The notes beneath the pieces are model-generated. The model was not told the DNA's origin. It was given only the letters and a program-made list of their open reading frames with translations, and did no database searches. Below are positions 31,872-44,095 of a stretch of 64,000 nt of DNA, piece by piece (position 1 is the first letter of the stretch; every line of letters starts with the position of its first letter). The stretch lies in assembly GCA_949128115.1 (NCBI GenBank), contig OX421962.1, positions 96,150,935-96,214,934 of the forward strand. The letters are read 5' to 3'. The position numbers and the translations under genes were made by a program. The DNA comes from Anaspis maculata (taxonomy: Eukaryota > Arthropoda > Insecta > Coleoptera > Scraptiidae).

Positions 31872-34109
31872 TACACAGTGTTCAAAGAAAAACTCTTCAA
31901 ATGTGACTCCGATGAAAGGGTGCCGATAAATAAGACACTAAAACGAGGGAGTGACGTGACATGTTATTAGAGCACCTAAATTAAGTCTCGAATTACACTG
32001 AATCATATGACTGTAAGTATGTATACCTAACCAGAAAATGTATAAAAATGCTTCCTGTTTGCGAGTAAATAGGCACAGCTCTTTTAGTGCGTGGCGGAAG
32101 ACTCGAATAATTGAATTTTTATCTGAGGATCAAGATGTTTCCCTCTACGCACGCGGCAGCCTGAGTCTTGAGCACACAGCGCCCGCGACGTCAGAATTTC
32201 CACCGAAAACCACCCTCTCATTCTGAAAAAATTTACAACTTTAATATAAATGAGGAGTGGTTTTCCCATAAATTTTTGCATTCAGCGAGAGTCTACTCTC
32301 TCTGTGTATGTGTGTGACGAGAGAAACTCGTAATATATTACACGAATTCCAACGGATTCTCACACCATGGGCGCGCATTCACGTTGATTTATTATATTTA
32401 TTATGAAGCAGTTATGATATACAGATTTCCTCTGAGCCCCCTGAGCTGTATATGTACAGGAATAGTAGTATACGTATATATACCTACTGCAGCCCAGAGC
32501 CGGAGAGCGAGAGCCCGGGAAGAGGAATGAGGGCTTATTCTAAACAGCGCGCGATATTATTGAGTGAAATAAAGGTAAATGTACTATAAATTTGGCTTAA
32601 GCACCCCCCGTACGACTGTCATGTACTTTCTATTATTTAAGCTCCGTGAACAAAGGGCTCACAGTGTGCCCTCGATGAATGCATGGATGCTGACTGCTGT
32701 GCGTGTTCATGCGTCGAAATCTGGAGTGCATGTGTTTCGGAAATAAAGATTGGAGCGACATGTGAAACGTGAACAACTGAAGCTTCAAAAAGCCGCAGGA
32801 AGTAGATACCTAGGTCATTCTTCTTGAACTTTCGGTGAAATATAACATTTTTATAACACTTTATGTTCATAAAGGTTCTTTTGGAGATTATGGAAGCATC
32901 CTGCCTTGCATAAGTTACAAGAACAAACAAAAAAAATAGAGAAATACAAATTGATGGAGTCCTGCGAGGGTCAAAAAATCAAAACTAGTGTGATGGAACG
33001 CACTTTTTAGCTAATTTTTAAGACTTAAGGCTGTATTCTAAGTAGGTCAAGACTATTTTAAGGATTTCTCCCTCAAAAATGGAGATCAAAACCTAATTTG
33101 TTTTATACGGTGTACTAAGTGTATAACAAAATTGAATACAGAGCGTTTTTTTATTGAAGTGAAAAAAAAATTCTTCTTTGTCGACACCTTTTTCTAAAAA
33201 ACGGTTCTGTACTCAATTTTCTACGTCTCTCAAAATTATAAAACCGTTGATAATTTTTTCGTTTGTCCAAAAATGTTCCAGTAATACATCATATGTACAT
33301 CATGTACATGGTATACAGACATCCTTATTTTCCTGTCATCCCGTTCCAAAGTCTGGAGATTTTGCCAGCAAGCCGTCAACGTCACAGTCGTCGACATTGT
33401 CGCATTTACGCAACAGGGAATTTCCCAAGCCCGCCTTTGGCTTGAGTGCAAGATTTCTCAAACCGCCCGGCGAATCCTGTCGCACTAGCGTGAACCCCAG
33501 CTTCTAAGACACCAAGTCTAGCCATCGCCCGCACTCTGGAAGTTTCAGCGTACGACAAATTGTCGATCGCGGCCGTCAGGAGGCCGTCACCGTGTGTACA
33601 GCTGCTTTGTGTTTTGGTCAAGTAAGCCGGCGATATTTCGCCTATTGTGTTGCTCCATTCTCTCTCTATTACTTGTGTTTCATTGTAAAAAATGTGCAAA
33701 AAAGATGATCATTTCTCACGTTGATATTTGGCTGAGCACTACTCGAGTACCGTTCTAGAAAAAGACGCAAGAAAAATAGATTGATAGTTTTCAGGGGACA
33801 ATAGAGGGTAAAATTGAAATTCAGTCTGCTCGCAATCAAATTGTTGCGATTCTCAACCATTCGCGGAGTGTATATGCGCTTTGTTAAAATCAACATCGTT
33901 CTTTATCTTTTGAAATCCGTACACAAATTCTGTAGTTTTGCCACCGACAGTCTCGTGGTACCTTATTGTTGGTTATTTTGAAATCAACGTAATATTATAG
34001 GGCGTAAGGTCCTAGTTTGACTTGTAATCAGTAATCATTATTTCGAAAAGAAAATCTCTGAATTGAATTCACAAGGTTCCATGTATGAAGTTATTATTGT
34101 TTTTAAAAC

Positions 34110-34560
34110 ATTGTTACGTGTGGAAAAGAGGCCGATTACACTCTCTGTAGTGGCTTATCAACTTGGGTCCCTACCGTGCCGTTTTGGATCCACCTCGACT
34201 TGAACTGTTATCGAGTATTGTTAAAAACCGGACGACAGGTACCTACGCTTTGAAACAGATAACGTCCACTTTAATTCCGGCTTGAAGCCGAGCTTTTTTT
34301 CCGAACGTAACATAAATTTTGTTGTGGCATTACTCGACAGCACGTTTCGACAATATTATTCGTCATATCAACCTCTTTTATTCTCTTTATTGTAGAATTA
34401 GCCAACCGGCACCTGTTCATCTTGAATACCTTTTGTGAATGAACTTTGTATTTGAAATCCAATCATTGCTTTATCTTCAGTATTGTTTTAGTCATTGCTT
34501 GGTGCTAGAGTTTGTTTTTTTGGGAACTCGGTCAACAATACTGTGGCGCCCCGGATCATC
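34110..34560 (+). repeat. Possible gypsy-group solo LTR with primer-binding-site remnant
   Basis: Starts TGTTACGTGTGG, the same start type as the errantivirus LTR at 42586. It runs to CAACAATACTG followed by TGGCGCCCC, a plausible tRNA-complementary site. No second LTR or Gag/Pol was seen, so this is tentative. Confidence 0.3.
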
Positions 34561-36534
34561 CAAAAAAAAACGGCCTGTCTCTTCTGATCAGCTGGCGGGC
34601 CGTGTTTTTAAATAAGACAGACCGATGGTTGGTCGCACCGAAAAGGCACGAGGTCTTTTTGACATGTAACAAAGCAGCCCTTTAACATTTTAACATTTTC
34701 GACGACCCTGGAAGTCGTGTGAAGAACAACACTCCCTGGCTGCTTCAGGCTTGTCCCAATTTCATTATTGTGTGTTTGTGAGTCTTGTGTGTGCGCGAGT
34801 GTTTTTGAGGTTCGTTTTGGGATTTGACCGAGTCCTGAGAGGACGGGATTCAGGGACCAGTGCCGTCTTCAGGCATGGGCCCGATGGTTTCCGAAGTTAT
34901 AAACCATTTTTGTGAAAAATATTGTTCTCATATCCCGTTCACGACATTTATTCAATTATTTCACTTTTTGAGCTGATCGTGCGCCTCCCTCACCTCTCAA
35001 GCGTTCACGACGCTCCATCACACTAAACTAATCCAGAAAAGACCGGTTTTCTGACAATTTCTGACAAGACAATCCATACAAGAAGCGCAAAGTTTTTGTG
35101 AAAAAAGTTTGTTTATCAAGTAATGTGCTGAAACATTGAATAAATCAAATCGCAAAACGCTTGAAATACGTCAATTTTTATTATTATGTCGATAAAAATT
35201 CGCGTGCGGCGCTACCACTCCTTAACTTGCGTCATCATCTCTACCTTTATCCCCTCCGCCCTCCCGCATATTTTTATAAGAGGGCTCCTTATTGCTTTGT
35301 GCCCGGGGCCCCATTCGTTCAAAAGACGGCAATGTCAGCTGTTTCCTGTGAAGACGGGATTCAGGAGGGTCGGTAAGGAAAGAAGCAGTTTCAGGTAGGT
35401 ACTTAATAGATCGGCTTCAACTTTAGGAGGACAATGTCAGTGCTGTGGTGTAGGGTTTTTCAACGTCCTCTGAGCTTTTGCACGCCAAATACTTTGTGGA
35501 AGCCCAGAGCCTTGATTTAAATAGTTGAGTCACATGTGTCTACTTACCGCCATTCGGTTTTGAGATATTGCTTTTGCTTTTGAAGAAGTGCGTGCGTGCA
35601 CTTTTGAGAGCTTTGTTGAAAGCGCAAAGATGGAATCTGAGTGATCAGTTCACACTGGTTTGATGAGCCATTCTCACTCAAGGCAATTTTGTAACATATT
35701 TCAGCGCACAGTCAGGCAATACGCAGGGGTTTCTTTGGCGTGTTCTCCCCATGTGTGCCGGTTGGCGAATACGTCACTTTTTTACTTCTCTTTTGTTTTT
35801 TATACTGACAGTTCGATATGTTTCATGAGTTCTTGTTGTGTTTCAAATATCCTTTTGTGCTTTTTTATCTATTTGTGTTGTTTTTGTTGTTATTGTCTCG
35901 TTTTTTCACATCATTTTGAACACTTCTACTCTGATTATTTGTGTTTTGCCTTTGATGTTTCATTCGTTAGATGTTATTTCATTGATCTGTTCTATGTGTT
36001 GCTCTGTCAGTGTGTATCACTAGAGGTGAGATGTAGTTTACTATATTTGTGAAATACCACATTTGGGCAGTTTCTAATTCAAATAAGGAACAATAATTTT
36101 GATCTGCAATGATTATCCATGGAACATTATGTAATTTCTGTTTGTTACAATTGCCTCAATATAATTATTTTTGACACAACGGCACCGTACGTCGCTGTAG
36201 GTTAGGCAGCCTAGGCCACCCTCCTGCATAGTTGACACATTGACAATGAATGACATCCGCAATCCGCGCGGGGCACAAAATCTCAGATTCAGCCACAAAG
36301 AGGACCAGTTCATCACTTCTGTGAGGTTATGGTAATAGTTTGTGGCCAATGTGGTTTGGTTTTTTGAAAGGCAAAGCTTTGGAAGACGTTTTCACGTTGT
36401 AGAGCACAATAATAATTGGAATATTAGCTGTTCGTTAGATTGTAAGTGGACTTGATTTCCAAAGCAACTTGAATTAATTAGCATGACCGCATGACGGTGT
36501 CACAACGCCAAAAAACAATTTCTTTTTTGAATAT

Positions 36535-36727
36535 GGGGTGGAATTGGGATCGAGACGTTTTTATATTTCAATGAATTTTACGTTTTGTGGAATATTCTCC
36601 GCAAATACCACTCGAGCTAATACGAGTTTTATCAAAATTTTTGAACTGTTTCTCAAGCTTTGTTTTAATGAAACAATTCAACTCGTGCAAATGGTCACTT
36701 CATTATCAAAGACAAAAACCCTCCAGC
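36535..36727. repeat. Diverged tandem duplicate, copy 1
   Basis: About 190 bp sharing ACGTTTTGTGGAATATTC, GCAAATACCACTCGAGCT and TCAACTCGTGCAAATGG with the block at 36925-37119, in the same orientation. Confidence 0.75.
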
Positions 36728-36924
36728 TACGCTGTCGAGTTTTGTTCAGATAATAAAGTGACCATTTCACACTCGGTGAATTTCTTGAAAACCGAGCTTC
36801 CGAGATAGTTAGAAAATTTTATCGATAAAACTCATAGCTCTTGTGGTACCTATTACATACGATAAAATACGACCTTCACTGTAAAACTGCGCCTTCCTTA
36901 AAAAAAAATTTTTGGACTTATTTG

Positions 36925-37119
36925 AGGTGGATTTGAGTCTGAAACGTTTTTTATATTTTGATGAATTCACGTTTTGTGGAATATTCTTCGCAAATACCAC
37001 TCGAGCTGATGAGGTTTCATCAACATTTTCGAATTGTTTCTTAATCTTTGTTTTCAGGAAGCAATTCAACTCATGCAAATGGTTACTCCATTATCAATGA
37101 TAAAAACCTTCCAGCTCGA
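36925..37119. repeat. Diverged tandem duplicate, copy 2
   Basis: Second copy, about 390 bp downstream, with many substitutions and small indels relative to copy 1. Confidence 0.75.
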
Positions 37120-37774
37120 ATAGGGTCCTTGCACGATTTTTTTTTATTGCCTCCAATGATGCTTTGATAGCCAAATAGCACCATAGACTGAACGGTTTCT
37201 CGAAAATCTTAATATATTATTTTATTTTGTAAATTTAAAACACAGAAACTGTTGGGCATGCAGCTTCCATGCACCAATGTGTCAGCTGCGGGATGACGTC
37301 AGCCGTGCCCCGGGCTGACTTGATTCTACACTAACAGATTGCGGCTACGAATTTAAAATGTTTGACATATCTCATGTCACCGTCTCAGACGTCTGTGGGG
37401 CTGACGCTTAATCCAGGTTGAAGAACACGCAGCACGAGCTTGGGGATGGCCCTACACGTAAGCAAGGGCGACGGCGCTGTTGGCGGCTCCAAAATTGAAA
37501 AAAGTATGTAAAATAATAAAGATTCAGGGCGCAGGGCAAAAAAAAAAATTGTAAACGAAAAATAGAACTTTCGGGTTTACGTCATCGTAGTCTTACAAGA
37601 TCATTGTAAAAGCGACCGCGTTTTTGGCGCGAAAAAAAAAATTCAAACTTTGATCTTCATTGAAAGGTGGACCAATGTTTTCAATTTTTTTTTTGGCGGA
37701 AATAACTGTGCATAATGTTTTTATGATTTTATGAAGTGATCGTCCCGATATAAAATTCATGCAAGGACCCTATT
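37120..37774. mobile_element. Putative MITE, TAGGGTCCTTGCA end
   Basis: TAGGGTCCTTGCACGATTTT at the left and the complement of TAGGGTCCTTGCATGAATTT at the right give TIRs of about 18 bp. There is no ORF and the target duplication is not clear. Confidence 0.5.
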
Positions 37775-38603
37775 GCTATGTTTTGAGATGCCTAATGGTA
37801 GAATCACCCTGTATTATTGCATGGAATCTATCAATGCAAACTCCAATATAACTTTGATCGATGTTTGCCACATTACGACTACGTAACTCATTAATCTCAT
37901 CGTCTTAGTCTTGTATTGTATTATTCAGGAAGTTCACTAAGCAACTGCCACGCTAAAGGAAGGATTTGGGATTAGGTACAGAATTTACGTTTCCCATATT
38001 GTACAGGTAGGTATAGGTACCTATTTTTTGTACGAAACGATGCTTCATCTTGCGCGAGCTACGAGCTTTATCTTCGATTTTCAAATAATAGCTATCGATT
38101 TAAAGTTAATGTAAATATTTTGTGTGCTCTCGAGAAAATTGTGAAAAGGAGCAATAAATGATGGTATCTTGTCGATACTCTTGATGTTATTGGATAACAC
38201 GACGGAGAAAAAATTGCGAAGCGCAAAAAGCCATTCCCGGCGAAGACAGAATGAGTCATCGAGATTCCGCACATTTTCTGATAGTAGGTACAGGCCTTTC
38301 CCGAAAAACACGCGCAAGAAATGGAACCTATTGAATCCGGCCAAGACGCTTCTCCCGCCCGCTCTTAGAAAAACTTCGAGATTCCACGTGGGACGAAAGT
38401 GAATTTTTTCAACTAGTGCGCATACCTACTTCTTTAATAAGCTCAGATGTATAAAATTCTTTGTTTCGAGTTTTTTTTTACCTATGAAAGAATAGGGGAG
38501 ACCGGGGCTAGTTGGCACACTTTTCGAATTCGTTTTTTTTGCGACCTGACGGCACCATGATATGTTTTGTTTCGAATCTCGCGTACGGGTTCGAATATAA
38601 AGT

Positions 38604-40553
38604 GCTCAACAATGAAAGTGTTACAAAGCAAAAATTCACCCAATTTTGAACCGCTGTAACTTTTGATCGGCACAAACGATTCTGATTCTGTTTTAAGTAC
38701 TGAAAAGCCCAATCTTTTGGCCATCTTTCCTGTCAATATGGAATCCATAGAGCCCCTCATAAAATTTCTACAGGGTGATGAACAAAGCAGTGCAAAATTG
38801 ATGAAAGTTCAACATACCCCCGTTTTCGTTAAAAATTTTTTTCGGGAGTATCAACACCAAATTTATGAAGAATGATGTGTTTCCTCGAAACGGTTTTTGA
38901 ATTTTCGGGATTCCAGTCAAAACAGCCAAAATGTGATTTTTTATTGTGAATACTGTATATTATTCCTGTAGCAACGCAAAAACATTAGAACTTTTCATAT
39001 CAAGATGACGCCACTTGGTAGGCTTGTTCAGTGAACAATTCTGAGCAATTTGACTTGCGAAACGTTCCTATTGTCTAGTGTAGGGGTGGAGAAAAGCCCA
39101 ATTGGCAGTGTACTTTTTGATACTACTCCTAAAATTCGAGTTTTTAGCATTGAAAAACGGTTAATTTTTACTCTCTTTCGTCAACATGGGACTACGTCAT
39201 TGGAATTAGATTAACAACATTTCCGCCATTTTGGAATTTTTTGCCTTTACCCTAAATTTCAAAACATAGGCATGTTTGGCATCATATCTTGAAATGTTGG
39301 TCCCCTAAATGGGATTCTGTCAATAAGATCTGTCTATCTCTTTTCGAAAAAATATTGATAGAATTTTTAACCCCATCCCCCTTCTTCCTGAAATTCTCTG
39401 TGTGTCCAATTTGATCTTCTTGAGCTCTCAATCTTTTCAATGCAGTCAACCTCATCCTGCATAGCATCGGGAGAGATAATTTTCTGTGGAAAAAATGCCA
39501 CCCAAATTTCACCCTTTCGCTCCCCCCCACCTCATCTCAAAAATCTAAAATGGCAATACCTACTTTGTGATACATCAAATTGAAGGAAACTAAATTCTCT
39601 CAATGAAAAACATTTTTTTCAAACTTTTTAAAACCCCCATTTTCCTCACAAAACACCCCAAATGTCTAATTTATTTGGAGAGGGGTTGAAAATTTCGAAA
39701 AAATTGTTTTCGGAAGGAGAATTCAATTCCCTCCAATTTGATGTATCACAAAGTAGGTGGTGTTTCGTAAAATTTTGAAGCTGAAGTGGGGGAGAGCAAA
39801 AGGGTCAATTTGGGTAGCAGTTTTTCCACCGAAAATTCTTTTCTTCGATGTTTTCTATGATGACACTGACTGAATTAAAAACTATTGAGAGATCCAGAAT
39901 TAAAAATAGGACATTCAGAGAATTTTTAGGGCGAAAAAAGGTGGGGTTAATGTTTTTGTAAATATTTTTTTCAGAAAGAAAATTTAAATCTCTTCAATTT
40001 GATGTATCGCAAGGTAGGTCATCTCATTTGGAATTTCAAAGTTGGGGTGAGTGGGGGCGAGGGAGCTCAAGATAGAAATTTGCCAATTCATGTTTTAGAT
40101 GTCTCCTTTGAAATGAAAATCGACCTGTTTTTGCTCGAAGAAATATTCACTAGGAATCGGGAGTTATTGCAGGTGGATAGTTTTCAAATGGTCACCCGGT
40201 GCAGTATTCATAATAAAAAATCACATTTTGGCTGTTTCAACTGGAATCCCGAAAACTCAAAAATCGTTTCGAGGGAACACATCATTCTTCATAAATTTGG
40301 TGTTAATACTCCCGAAAAGATTTTTTTGCGAAAACGGGGGTATGTTGAACTTTCATCAATTTTGCACTGCTCTGTTCATCACCCTGTAGAAAATTTATAA
40401 AAAGATCTATGCATTTTATATTGCCAAGGAAGATGGCCAAAAGATTGGGCTATTCAGTACTTAAAACAAAATCAAAATCATATATGCCATTCAAAAGTTA
40501 TAACGGTTCAAGATTGAGTGAATTTTTGCTTTGTAACACTTTCATTGTTGAGC
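38604..40553. repeat. Large foldback, about 350-bp arms
   Basis: Arm 38604-38955 is the inverted copy of 40202-40553 (shared GTTCAACATACCCCCGTTTT, AAAGTGTTACAAAGCAAAAA, CCAATCTTTTGGCCATCTT). Both arms contain TACAGGGTGATGAACA. The 1.25-kb loop holds a smaller inverted pair: TACTTTGTGATACATCAAAT near 39560 and its complement near 39740, with a third copy near 40000. Confidence 0.8.
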
Positions 40554-41508
40554 AGTTTAATTGGGACGATCGATTTAAAACACACACTGTTTATTTCTGC
40601 GTACTACAATGAATACACGCCAAGAATTATCTACTTGGAATATATCGCAGGTACCTCGGTTTTATTCGCTCGCTACCTCTTCGCATTCCAATTCAATACT
40701 GGCTGCCGCACTGTTGGACGGTGCTTTTATATGCCTCCGATCAGAGTTCCCAAGCTTTCTATCATCTTCCAGCAATTTCCATAGTAGCCCGGCATATGCG
40801 GTTTCTAGACCACTCCTGAATACACTGAGAGAAAAGTTTCATTTATAGGTAATAAATACTGTTCGTGCTACATTATCTATTGATAAAGTTGAACTTGGCC
40901 TTTTTTTTTTTTTCAACTTTTGTGTTCCTTAATTCTTATCCCTAACCAAGGTACTCATGCCAAATGACCCCAACCCAGGGGCAGATTGGCACACATTCAG
41001 GAGTAGATCGGCATATGGGTGATTCTTCATAAACGACAAAATAACATGTTCCAAAAAAAATTATAAAATTCTCAGAGAAATCTAACCATCTTTTGATAGG
41101 CCTTCGGTAACCTAATTTGCAACTCCAAACCGAAAGGAACCAGCTTGCTCATGAAAAAATGTCGATTTTTTTTTCAAAAATTGATGGCACCAAGTTGAGC
41201 CGAGCACTTTCACCGAGCATGAAATGTATGTAATGTAATGTGAATGTATTAAAAAAATAGCTTTGAATGCAAAAACGTTAAAGACAAGCACTGTCTCGCT
41301 TCTTCCTACCTGACTGAATGATTAGAGCTTCGCGTAGCCTTCTCATTACAAGTTTTCTCTTCTCTCTATTCCTTTCCACACTACATTCAAATTCTTGGTT
41401 TTCCCTTTTTTGACTGAAAAATACGTGATAATTTTGTAAAATTCAAGATATTTTGAAGACGCTCATGGGTCTCTGATGATTTATTGGAAGAAAAATAGGC
41501 GAAACCTC

Positions 41509-42135
41509 AATTCCGTGACTATTCCTCAACTCCGTGACATCAAATGGTAACGGAGTTGAGAATAACGGAGTTAAGAATTTCCAAACTTTGCGGGGCTCCA
41601 ACCGTTTGAATTTGAAGTTGGAGCTTCATGAAGCACACATGGCTTTTGTAGATGCAATAAGCTAATACGTACGTGTTAGTTGGCCCAAAAGTGGTATTCC
41701 ATCAACCGGAGATGAATGTCACGGAGTTGAGAACGTGATGTGGTTGATAACAAGGTTCCCTAGCTTTAGAAAAATATCTGAGAAAATCAGACATGATTAT
41801 ATTCATGCCGGTTTACCTATCGAGCTTTGTGCTCCTGTTTGACATACCTGCAGGTAAGTTAGATTTCCACCGCTGCGCCAGCCATCTATTTTTTTATTGT
41901 TTCAAATTACAAAATGAGTAACGGAGTTGAGAATGAGAACCGGGACCAAACTTCTGCAAATAATTTAATGGGTAACTTTGATACCTACAATCATTTGGCA
42001 TGATTTCTCTTTCCATTGGGTTTTAGTGAATCATAAATACAAATTATAACTCATAAACATTCTTCCACAAACCCTAATAATGAAAAGTCTCGTTCAAGAT
42101 TCGATCGCGGGACATGTCATGGGGTTGAGATTTCA
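41509..42135. repeat. Dispersed ACGGAGTTGAGAA motif cluster
   Basis: ACGGAGTTGAGAA or a close variant occurs near 41512, 41525 (both inverted), 41549, 41565, 41721, 41920 and 42118 within about 620 bp, separated by unrelated sequence. Confidence 0.7.
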
Positions 42136-42585
42136 TCTAATGTTATAACAATATTTCCCATAAACAGGAATGAATCGATTCAATATACGGCTATTCAACT
42201 AAAGAGTTTTGTACTATTTATCATAGTAGTAAAAAAGATTTCAATGGAACATTATTTTTCAAAAAATTAAGATAATCATTTTGCACAATCTCGGAGAATG
42301 ACCTATATGAGAAAAATAGGATCCGAGAATGAAAAACTGAACAAAATGGAACATGCTTATTATGACTGAGATATATTGAGTCCAGTACATATCCCACTAG
42401 ACTACACAAGAATACAAAAACAAAAACGAAACCAAATTTATTTTTTCTCCTCCAGTAGATGACAGCACACTTCTACCTTTATAACCAAATTTCCGCGATC
42501 ATTTTTTAAATTCAGGTGTCCAATCTACCCTTGATATCAACTAGACCCGGTTTCCCCTACATTTTTCTTCACATTTGGGTAATGT

Positions 42586-42822
42586 TGTTACGACCCCGTC
42601 ATGAATAAGATTAGTTTTGCTTACTTAGCACCTGCTGTTTATATATACGACTTCATGCAGTTAGCACGCATCACAATTTTCTGTATCATGACCGAGTGCA
42701 CGTCGCACGCATAAATTGTCGATCCGTTATTACGTTCTAAACTTGTACGAATTAAATTATTTTCACAGTTTAATAAAATTGATATTTTTTAAAAAGGCTT
42801 TTTCAAAAACAAACACGTAAAA
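42586..42822 (+). repeat. Errantivirus 5' LTR
   Basis: Starts TGTTACGACCCCGTC and ends CACGTAAAA. It contains a TATA box, TATATATA at 42640-42647, and an AATAAA further downstream, the promoter and polyadenylation parts of an LTR. Confidence 0.95.
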
Positions 42823-42823
42823 A

Positions 42824-42841
42824 TGGCGCAGTCGGTAGGAT
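42824..42841 (+). other. Primer-binding site, tRNA-Ser type
   Basis: TGGCGCAGTCGGTAGGAT follows the LTR by one base. The same site type is known for the 17.6/297 group, which is primed by tRNA-Ser. Confidence 0.85.
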
Positions 42842-43008
42842 GTTAGGCCCATTTGGCACAAATAATTTTTGAAAATTTTATACGTAAAAAAGTGTTAAGT
42901 GGTGTGCTCCAGCACTTCAGCCTAGCAGCCTACATCTGTAATCAAACCAAGGAAGCTCCAGCGGAACCTGTCCTGAAGTTCTCCGACGGCAACGATTTCC
43001 ATCAAGTA

Positions 43009-43014
43009 GTAAGT
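43009..43014 (+). promoter_or_regulatory. Possible leader splice donor for env mRNA
   Basis: GTAAGT lies in the leader 121 bases before the gag ATG. With the acceptor at 52739 it would give a subgenomic env message, as errantiviruses use. Only the motif and position support this. Confidence 0.45.
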
Positions 43015-43129
43015 CTACTTATTTTTATAATCATCATTGTTTGTTTCGGGGTATTCCCCTTTCCATTTTATATCCTTTTTATCTTGTTTAGTGTATTGAT
43101 ATTATATTATTTACCTGTAATAATTCGAA

Positions 43130-44095
43130 ATGGCTGAAGGTGATAACGAAATTCAACTCTCTTTGAGAGATCTTAGAGATTTAATTCCCTCATTCGATGG
43201 CGAACAAGCCTTACTGAATGATTTTATAGAAGCATGTAATTTTGCAACGGAAAACATCGAAGAAGGACAAGAAAATGTCCTTGTTTTCCTAATTAAATCC
43301 AAACTAACTGGAAAAGCTAAAACTTTCATATCCTCGAGGAATCTAACAACCTGGGAAGCAATAAGGCCCCTTTTAATAGGCCACTTTGGCGATTGTAGGG
43401 ATACCGAAGCTCTCGTCAGAGACCTCACAAATTCTTTCCAAAAAACGACTGAAACAGCGCGAAGCTTCGTAACAAAAATAGAAAACTTATTAACAAAATT
43501 AAGGTCGAGTGTTCGACTCGACGACGAAATTGACCCATTACATAAAAACACTTTAATCGAGTCACACGAAAAGATCGGACTGAAAACTTTATTAGCCGGA
43601 TTGAATGACCCCTTAGGTCAATTAATAAGAGCACAAAAACCATTATCCATTAGCGAAGCCGCCCAACTAATACTTGAGGAAGAAAATATTGCATACCTAA
43701 GATCAACGCGCAGCAGTCAAAACAATACGAAAACATTTAAAAGCTTTCCACGACAAAATTACCATAACCAACATGTTTCACCTCAAGCAGGACCGAGCAA
43801 TTATGCTCATAATCCAAATCCACGACCAGACGCGAAATTCTGCAATTACTGCAAAAAACCTGGTCATTTAATAGTAAATTGCTTCAGAAGAATAAATAAT
43901 TCGAGTCACAATAATGCAAATCCTCAAAATAGAAATTTTTCAGGTCAAAGTAATTTTCAAAATCGACCAAACAATAATTTCTCAAACAATCCCGCTCCTC
44001 GCGTAAATTATTTAAAAAACGAAGATGCGGAGCTGGATTCCCCGGACGTCCAGTCCCCTGCAACCAAGACGCACGTGAGCGAGTCCGAAATGTAA
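43130..44095 (+). CDS. Errantivirus Gag, 321 aa, intact
   Basis: This is the structural capsid protein that assembles the particle and packages RNA. The first 200 residues have the helical retrotransposon-gag pattern (WEAIRPLLIGHFGD; LLAGLNDPLGQLI). A zinc knuckle CNYCKKPGHLIVNC follows (C238, C241, H246, C251) and then an Asn-rich basic tail. The length is normal for the family. The ATG at 43130 begins the longest frame after the leader. The gag frame ends at 44095, while the pol frame, one base back, is open from before 44017. A slippery site lies in the overlap. Confidence 0.93.
   Translation: MAEGDNEIQLSLRDLRDLIPSFDGEQALLNDFIEACNFATENIEEGQENVLVFLIKSKLTGKAKTFISSRNLTTWEAIRPLLIGHFGDCRDTEALVRDLTNSFQKTTETARSFVTKIENLLTKLRSSVRLDDEIDPLHKNTLIESHEKIGLKTLLAGLNDPLGQLIRAQKPLSISEAAQLILEEENIAYLRSTRSSQNNTKTFKSFPRQNYHNQHVSPQAGPSNYAHNPNPRPDAKFCNYCKKPGHLIVNCFRRINNSSHNNANPQNRNFSGQSNFQNRPNNNFSNNPAPRVNYLKNEDAELDSPDVQSPATKTHVSESEM
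44011..44020 (+). promoter_or_regulatory. Probable -1 frameshift site between gag and pol
   Basis: TTTAAAAAAC in the gag frame reads as T TTA AAA and A AAA AAC, two overlapping canonical slippery heptamers. A -1 slip moves ribosomes into the pol frame, which is open from here to the protease. I did not model a downstream pseudoknot. Confidence 0.75.

Larger units (their letters stand above)
31872..38494. other. 6.6 kb with no supported gene
   Basis: Short ORFs here lack motifs or codon bias. Recognisable items are a possible solo LTR (34110-34560), a diverged tandem duplication (36535 and 36925) and a MITE (37120). The rest is A/T-rich unique-looking DNA, and I cannot exclude single small exons. 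Confidence 0.35.
38495..42557. mobile_element. 4.06-kb TIR element, GGGGAGACCGGGG end
   Basis: The left end GGGGAGACCGGGGCTAGTTG and the right end, read inverted (GGGGAAACCGGGTCTAGTTG), match at 17 of 20 positions. TA flanks both ends (38493-38494 and 42558-42559). The interior is non-coding as far as I can see, with a foldback (38604-40553) and repeated short phrases. The transposase family is not identifiable from this copy. Confidence 0.6.

Noticed and set aside
31872..33700. Possible second host gene from several 60-100 aa ORFs
   Set aside because: None has motifs, matching splice phases or a signal peptide; I could not build a consistent exon chain.
35660..36052. 130-aa ORF rich in Phe, Cys and Tyr, membrane-like
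   Set aside because: Arises from a T-rich, low-complexity stretch; no signal of a known family and no splice or start context.
42853..43137. 94-aa ORF upstream of gag with a hydrophobic segment
   Set aside because: It lies in the errantivirus leader across the putative splice donor and has no family motif; read as untranslated leader.
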